This document shows, piece by piece, positions 19,343 to 23,012 of a stretch of 23,012 nt of DNA (position 1 is its first letter; every line of letters starts with the position of its first letter). The position numbers and the translations under genes were made by a program. Source of the stretch: a virus. The stretch spans positions 1 to 23,012 of the IMG/VR virus record IMGVR_UViG_3300031825_000338. One strand, 5' to 3'. The notes under the pieces were generated by a model. The model made no database searches. It saw only the letters and a list, made by a program, of their open reading frames with translations, and was not told the DNA's origin.

Positions 19343-21550
19343 TCAGGCGCCCAGGCCCAGCACGGCCTGGAGCGCGGGGTCCGCTTGGATGCGGAGGTGG
19401 ATCTCGCGGGCTTCCTGGTCATCCAGGGCCTCGGGGTGGGCGTGGGCCCAACGGTAGTACTCGATGTCATTCCGGAAGATCGGGCGGCCGCTGGGGGCCA
19501 GGGTTTCGGGCTCGGGGGCGGCCTCTTCGAGGGTTGGTGGATGGAAATCCGGGAGGCGGGAGAAACCCTCGGCGGCCAGCGCCCGCTGGGCCTCGGTCAA
19601 GTCCTGCACTTCGACCTGCTCCAGGGGCTCGCCGAGCTTGCGCTGGGCCTTGGCCTCCAGCCGCTGCCGCTGGCCCTCTACGCGCTTCTCGCGCAGGCTC
19701 TCGACATAAGGCTTCGGGAAGTAGGCGGACTTGTTGGCCTCGAACCCTGCCGCGCACACGAAAGTGCCATCCTGGCGGCTCACCCAGACGCGGGTGGCAT
19801 CGTGGATGTCGAAGGCTACGCGGACCTCTTCCCCGTGCAGCTCGGCCAGTTCCCGGCTGAAGTAGGTGTTGCCGAAGAGGGAGATTTCGCCCCGGCGCAC
19901 CTGGCGCAGCTCCTCAGGCCGGAAGTCGTCCAGGCTGATGGGCAGCCCTTCGGGTTTCCACCCCAGGGCCTCCGCCTGGGCCCAGGTTTGATCCGGGCTC
20001 AGGCGGCGCTGGCGGCCTGTTTCGGTGTCCAGCGCCTTGGGGCAGGCTTTGCTGGCCCGGGCGTTGTGGGCCACCACCACCATGTCCACGAAGGCCACGA
20101 AGGCCTGCCAGGAGGGCAGCACGGGCAAGCCCTTGCGGCTCGCCTTGAAGACAATCTGGCGGGCCTCGCGGTCCATGGAGGCGCCCACGTAGGTGCTGAA
20201 GGCCTTGGCCGCCAGGTCCACCCAGACGGTCTTCTGCATGTGCTCGATGACGCCGCGGGCCTGGGAGTTGTAGGGGATGCTGAAGTGATGCTCATAACCC
20301 AGGCGGGCCTTGAGGGCCTCCATGCGGTCGTTGCGGTAGCCCGGGCCGTTGTCTGTGTAGAAGATGAGGGGCACGCCCCCGCGGAGGACCGCCATGCGGA
20401 AGGCGTCCATCACCGACCAGGTGGATTCCTTCTCCCAGGCGGACCAGCCCATGATGCGGTTGGTGGCCACGTCCACCACCATGGTGAGCTCCGGCCGGAA
20501 GGGCCGCCCATGCTCGGGATGGGCGATCTCGGCGTCGAAGGTGTGGCCGTCCGCCGTGAGCACGTCGAAGGGGAAGTCGGGCTTCTCCCGGCGCCGGAAG
20601 GGCTTGATGGTCTTGAGTTCACGGGGCAGCAGGCGGCCACGCTCGCGCTCAATAGCTCCCACCTTGATCAGCCATCGGCGGGCGCTGTCGTAGCTGGGGA
20701 GCAGGGCTCCGTCTGGCATCTGCCCCACCAGGGTCTGGACGGCCCAGCTCAGGCTGGGTTTCTGGGGTTGGCGGTAGATGGCCAGCAGTTCCGGCAGCCA
20801 GCTGGGCATGGCGCGGTCACAGGACTTCGGCGCCAGGTGGTCCACACCCCGCTTGGCATCGGCAGCCCAGCGCTGGATGGTGCGGCGGCTGAGGGTGCGG
20901 TCGCCGGACTGCCCGGAGCGGGCATTGGCCAGGGGCAGTATCGCCCGCAGGTGCTCCGGTAGGCGGCCCGCCTCGGTATCGCCCAGCAGGCGGTTGATGG
21001 CCCGTTCGCGGGTGAGTCCGTCAGCCACCTGGCTGTCCAGGTGCCGGAGGAACGCCAGCCGCGCATCCATCCGCTGCCGCTGCCAGTCCTTCATGGCTGG
21101 GATGGCGGCGGGGTCTGAAGATGGTGCGATGGCGGGAGCAGCCTGGGCGATGGCCATGACGGCCAACTCGGCCTGGGCCTTCTGCTGGGCCTCCCAGACG
21201 CGGCGGGCGTCGGGGTAGACCTCGAATAGCGCCTCGGCGTTCATAACCTTCTCTGGCCGCCCCCTGTTGGGCCCACACACGGAGATCCGATCGTGGAGAA
21301 CGCCAGCGCGATCTAGCCGCCGAGAGAGAGGCTGGCGCTTCACGCCGGTCAACTCACAGGCCTCTGTGAGTGTCAGGATCGCTGCACCTGTCGCTGCACC
21401 CGCTGCACCCAGCGCCAAACCATCCGCAAAACACGAATTGAGGTTTTCCGGGGCTTCAGATGGGTGCAGCGCCCCCTGTGGGGGGTGCAGCGATACAGGT
21501 GCGAGCGCTGCACCTATCGCTGCACCTGGTTGGAGGTGATGGAGGGCCAT
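19343..21550 (-). CDS. A: MuA-type DDE transposase
   Basis: A 735-residue transposase that joins phage ends to target DNA for integration and replication. Residues about 57-120 hold a DNA-binding winged helix (ILTLTEACELTGVKRQPLSRRLDRAG). Further helical end-binding domains follow (about 155-300). The catalytic core has D334 (LTADGHTFD), D400 (FYTDNGPG) and E436 (ARGVIE), a DDx35E triad. Region III contains RPIFRNDIEYYRW. The ATG at 21550 is used; a GTG at 21565 overlaps the upstream stop as GTGA and is also possible. The first 56 residues are Ala/Gly/Pro-rich because the DNA there carries seven GCTGCACC repeats. Confidence 0.95.
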   Translation of the reverse strand: MALHHLQPGAAIGAALAPVSLHPPQGALHPSEAPENLNSCFADGLALGAAGAATGAAILTLTEACELTGVKRQPLSRRLDRAGVLHDRISVCGPNRGRPEKVMNAEALFEVYPDARRVWEAQQKAQAELAVMAIAQAAPAIAPSSDPAAIPAMKDWQRQRMDARLAFLRHLDSQVADGLTRERAINRLLGDTEAGRLPEHLRAILPLANARSGQSGDRTLSRRTIQRWAADAKRGVDHLAPKSCDRAMPSWLPELLAIYRQPQKPSLSWAVQTLVGQMPDGALLPSYDSARRWLIKVGAIERERGRLLPRELKTIKPFRRREKPDFPFDVLTADGHTFDAEIAHPEHGRPFRPELTMVVDVATNRIMGWSAWEKESTWSVMDAFRMAVLRGGVPLIFYTDNGPGYRNDRMEALKARLGYEHHFSIPYNSQARGVIEHMQKTVWVDLAAKAFSTYVGASMDREARQIVFKASRKGLPVLPSWQAFVAFVDMVVVAHNARASKACPKALDTETGRQRRLSPDQTWAQAEALGWKPEGLPISLDDFRPEELRQVRRGEISLFGNTYFSRELAELHGEEVRVAFDIHDATRVWVSRQDGTFVCAAGFEANKSAYFPKPYVESLREKRVEGQRQRLEAKAQRKLGEPLEQVEVQDLTEAQRALAAEGFSRLPDFHPPTLEEAAPEPETLAPSGRPIFRNDIEYYRWAHAHPEALDDQEAREIHLRIQADPALQAVLGLGA
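21381..21526. repeat. Seven 8-bp GCTGCACC repeats within the transposase start
   Basis: GCTGCACC occurs at 21381, 21393, 21402, 21507 and 21519, and inverted (GGTGCAGC) at 21463 and 21484. A copy of the left-end motif CCAGCGCCAAA stands at 21409-21419 among them. Repeats may be binding sites for transposase or repressor, like the Mu internal activation sequence; this is inferred. Confidence 0.8.
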
Positions 21551-21561
21551 GTCGACCACCC

Positions 21562-21900
21562 TCACGCTGCCGTGGTGGAGGTTCGGCCCCAGATGCGGTC
21601 GGACGAGGACTCCAGTCCTAGCGCGCGGGCGATGGTGTTCTCGATGGCCTCGTTCCGGTACTCCCGGTTGATCACCTGGTGGTACTGGGCATCCACATGG
21701 CCGCTCGATTTCGCGAGCGAACTGATGGTGATGTTCTTAAGCTTCAACAGAGAACGCAGGCACTCGGGGCTCAAACTTCCGTCGAGATTGATTCCGTGGG
21801 ACATTATTTGCTGCAAGCTCGCAGCAGTGGCGAGGATGGAGGGGACATGAGGAGCCAGGTCAGACGCGGCACCCCGTGGACGCGGACGTTTGCGGGTCAT
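21562..21900 (-). CDS. ner: Ner-like DNA-binding regulator
   Basis: A 112-residue protein, basic at the start (MTRKRPRPRG). The C-terminal half (about 48-103) resembles Ner/Nlp: LLKLKNITISSLAKSSGHVDAQYHQVINREYRNEAIENTIARALGLESSSDRIWGR, with a helix-turn-helix and the closing IWGR. In Mu, Ner is the first lytic gene and down-regulates early transcription. The ATG at 21900 has GGAGG with a 5-nt spacer, better than the in-frame ATG at 21918. Confidence 0.82.
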   Translation of the reverse strand: MTRKRPRPRGAASDLAPHVPSILATAASLQQIMSHGINLDGSLSPECLRSLLKLKNITISSLAKSSGHVDAQYHQVINREYRNEAIENTIARALGLESSSDRIWGRTSTTAA

Positions 21901-21941
21901 TCTTTCCTCCGGCGGCATCTTTGGTTCTTAAGCCGATGCAC

Positions 21942-21970
21942 CATGGTCGCTCTTTAAAAGAGCATGTCAA
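21942..21970 (-). promoter_or_regulatory. Candidate early promoter Pe with palindromic operator
   Basis: A perfect -35 hexamer TTGACA (21965-21970) on the minus strand is followed by a 15-bp perfect palindrome GCTCTTTAAAAGAGC (21949-21963) and a weak -10 (GACCAT). The palindrome lies between the two hexamers, where a bound repressor would block RNA polymerase. Confidence 0.6.
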
Positions 21971-22006
21971 GTCCAGAGTGCACTTTTTTATATCAACAGG
22001 ATGGCC

Positions 22007-22711
22007 ATGGAACCTAAAGAGCGCCTAAAACAAGTGAGGTCAGAGCTTGGGTTGTCTACAAGGAGTATCGCGGAGGCTCTTGGTGTGGGTGCTTCCGTCT
22101 ACTCGCAGTGGGAGACCGGCCAGGCGCCTGTCCGGAAACCGAACGCGCTCGCCATCCAGGCCATCTGGGGCTACCGCTGGGAATGGCTGATGACGGGCGA
22201 GGAGCCCAAGAAGCTGGGCCATGGCCCACGGCGGGTCCAGGAGGTTCCTTTGTTGGAGGGTCTGCCGTCCTGTGGTCCCTCGGGCGAGCTGCACGAGATG
22301 GGCCTGGCCCCTGAGACCATCCCCTTCAGCGCATCCTTTATTAGTGCGGTGCTCCACCAGGCCGGTGCCGGCACGGTGGACACTCTCTTCGCGGCCCACG
22401 TCCAGGGCGACTCCATGAGCCCCACCATCCAGGCCGGCGACACAGTCCTGGTGAACACGGCGCTGGCCCTGCGCCTTGAGCCCCGCAAGGGCGCCCTGCA
22501 CCTGGTGCGCCGGGCCCCTGACAGCATGGAGGCCCGCGTGAAGCGCTTGTTCTTCGATGGCTCGGCGCTGACCTTGCATTCAGACAACCGGACCTACCCG
22601 CCCGTGACCATCCCGATAGATGGCGTGCCCATCCAGGACCTGGTCATCGGCCGGGTCTGCTGGTACGGGCGGTCGGTCATGGACCAGGTGCCCGGGCACG
22701 GGGACTGGTAG
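22007..22711 (+). CDS. CI-like repressor: HTH plus S24 peptidase domain
   Basis: A 234-residue lysogeny repressor. Residues about 5-40 form an XRE-type helix-turn-helix (SIAEALGVGASVYSQWETG). Residues about 125-225 are the LexA/CI S24 domain with GDSMSPTIQAGDTVLV (Ser136) and Lys179 in RVKRLFFDG. Such repressors self-cleave on SOS induction; no canonical Ala-Gly is seen at the usual distance. It is the only plus-strand gene and faces the early operon across a shared regulatory gap. The ATG at 22007 has AGGA 6 nt before it; an in-frame ATG at 22001 is worse placed. Confidence 0.92.
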   Translation: MEPKERLKQVRSELGLSTRSIAEALGVGASVYSQWETGQAPVRKPNALAIQAIWGYRWEWLMTGEEPKKLGHGPRRVQEVPLLEGLPSCGPSGELHEMGLAPETIPFSASFISAVLHQAGAGTVDTLFAAHVQGDSMSPTIQAGDTVLVNTALALRLEPRKGALHLVRRAPDSMEARVKRLFFDGSALTLHSDNRTYPPVTIPIDGVPIQDLVIGRVCWYGRSVMDQVPGHGDW

Positions 22712-22900
22712 CGCCGCGGCATCCGGCCACACCAGGCCAAGCCAGCGCCAAAGCATCTGCATATTCTCGCCACTCTACGCCGCAAAGTGCAAAACGGCGT
22801 CAAATCAAGTGCATATCTACTACCCCGGCGCCGCCCACCCAAACCCGCGCCAATTATGGCTCCACGCCCCCGCGCCAATCCATCCGCCAGCGCCAAAACA
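22712..22900. other. Presumed phage left end with TTGGCGC repeats
   Basis: No gene fits here. On the minus strand the motif (A/T)TTGGCGC(T/G)GG occurs at 22742-22752, 22845-22855, 22869-22879 and 22887-22897. The outermost copy is preceded by TG, giving 5'-TGTTTTGGCGCTGG from 22900, the Mu-type terminal dinucleotide. The region also holds AAGTGCA twice and a 6-bp inverted repeat (22777-22782, 22795-22800). The boundary is inferred. Confidence 0.5.
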
Positions 22901-23012
22901 GTCGCCTCCCCACACCGGGCCAAGACGAAAGCCGGCGATTCTGTGATTTCGAATCCCCCTCTCTCCGCAAAAAAGCAAAGCCGCCTTTCGGCGGCTTTGG
23001 TGGCGGAGAGAG
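22901..23012. other. Presumed host flank with tRNA-like 3' fragment and terminator
   Basis: No gene is complete here. Positions 22948-22967 look like the 3' end of a serine-type tRNA (T-loop TTCGAAT, CCCCC, acceptor TCTCTCC, base G), without the rest of a tRNA before it. A terminator and an inverted copy of the acceptor end follow, up to the window edge. Confidence 0.45.
22969..22993 (-). terminator. Intrinsic terminator, minus strand
   Basis: AAAGCCGCC pairs with GGCGGCTTT across the loop TTTC, and the minus strand continues with GCTTTTTT. It would end a transcript entering from the right, such as a tRNA on the minus strand whose CCA end may be at 22998-23012. Confidence 0.8.

Larger units (their letters stand above)
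1..22900. mobile_element. Mu-type transposable prophage (left end to capsid; incomplete)
   Basis: Gene order is that of phage Mu and its relatives, read on the minus strand: repressor facing Ner/MuA/MuB, early genes, GemA, Mor/C, lysis genes, DUF1804 small terminase, gp28, gp29, gpF, gpI, gpT. The DDE transposase paired with a MuB-type ATPase shows replication by transposition. The right boundary at 22900 is inferred from a TG-starting end (minus strand) beside TTGGCGC repeats. The other end, with the tail genes, lies beyond position 1. Confidence 0.93.

Noticed and set aside
19184-20962. A 592-codon open frame on the plus strand opposite the transposase
   Set aside because: It mirrors codon bias of the transposase in GC-rich DNA, has no family resemblance and no fitting ribosome site.
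21381-21526. GCTGCACC repeats as a CRISPR or attC array
   Set aside because: Units are only 8 bp, in both orientations, without regular spacers or attC boxes.

Overview
The window is most of the left and central part of a Mu-type transposable prophage in a GC-rich Gram-negative bacterium. A signal-anchored i-spanin candidate with an adjacent lipoprotein o-spanin candidate implies an outer membrane; the species cannot be named from this sequence. The phage reads right to left. A CI-like repressor (22007-22711, + strand) faces a Ner-like regulator, the MuA transposase and the MuB ATPase, all on the minus strand. Early accessory genes follow (wHTH protein, small HTH-Cys protein, DUF3164, DUF4406-like, a sigma-70-family factor, a DnaJ-type zinc-finger membrane protein). 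Next come a block of small genes, GemA, three small proteins, a Mor/C-family activator, a lysis module (holin-like, lytic transglycosylase, Rz/Rz1-like) and the head module in Mu order: small terminase (DUF1804), large terminase (gp28), portal (gp29), MuF (gp30), protease/scaffold (gpI/Z), decoration protein, major capsid (gpT). Tail genes lie beyond the left edge.

The most striking region is 11.8-13.6 kb. The small genes there are not ordinary phage morons: they sit in a cluster of integron attC sites. Four complete attC sites and one worn one separate single-gene cassettes. In four of four testable cassettes the R'' box of the cassette's own attC is the exact reverse complement of the GTTRRRY box that starts it, which is the signature of integron gene cassettes. 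No integrase is present in the window, so this is an integrase-less attC cluster carried by a transposable phage and read by its early/middle operon.

One cassette carries a C5 cytosine methyltransferase. Its +1 frame is open almost from start to stop and spells the WPRxGxMRNG / LLPT / LNPRWxEWxxGxPxGW motifs that I know from a separate phage protein family found beside such methyltransferases, so the cassette appears dual-coding. A 41-bp bipartite element (two conserved blocks, exact 15-bp spacer) lies just before the first lysis gene and just before the protease gene. These are the positions of the Mu late promoters Plys and PI. The phage's own Mor/C-like protein and sigma-like protein are both candidate regulators. 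Other cis-acting signals are a palindrome in the repressor/early-gene intergenic region, seven 8-bp repeats inside the start of the transposase gene, and TTGGCGC repeats near the presumed phage left end at about 22900.
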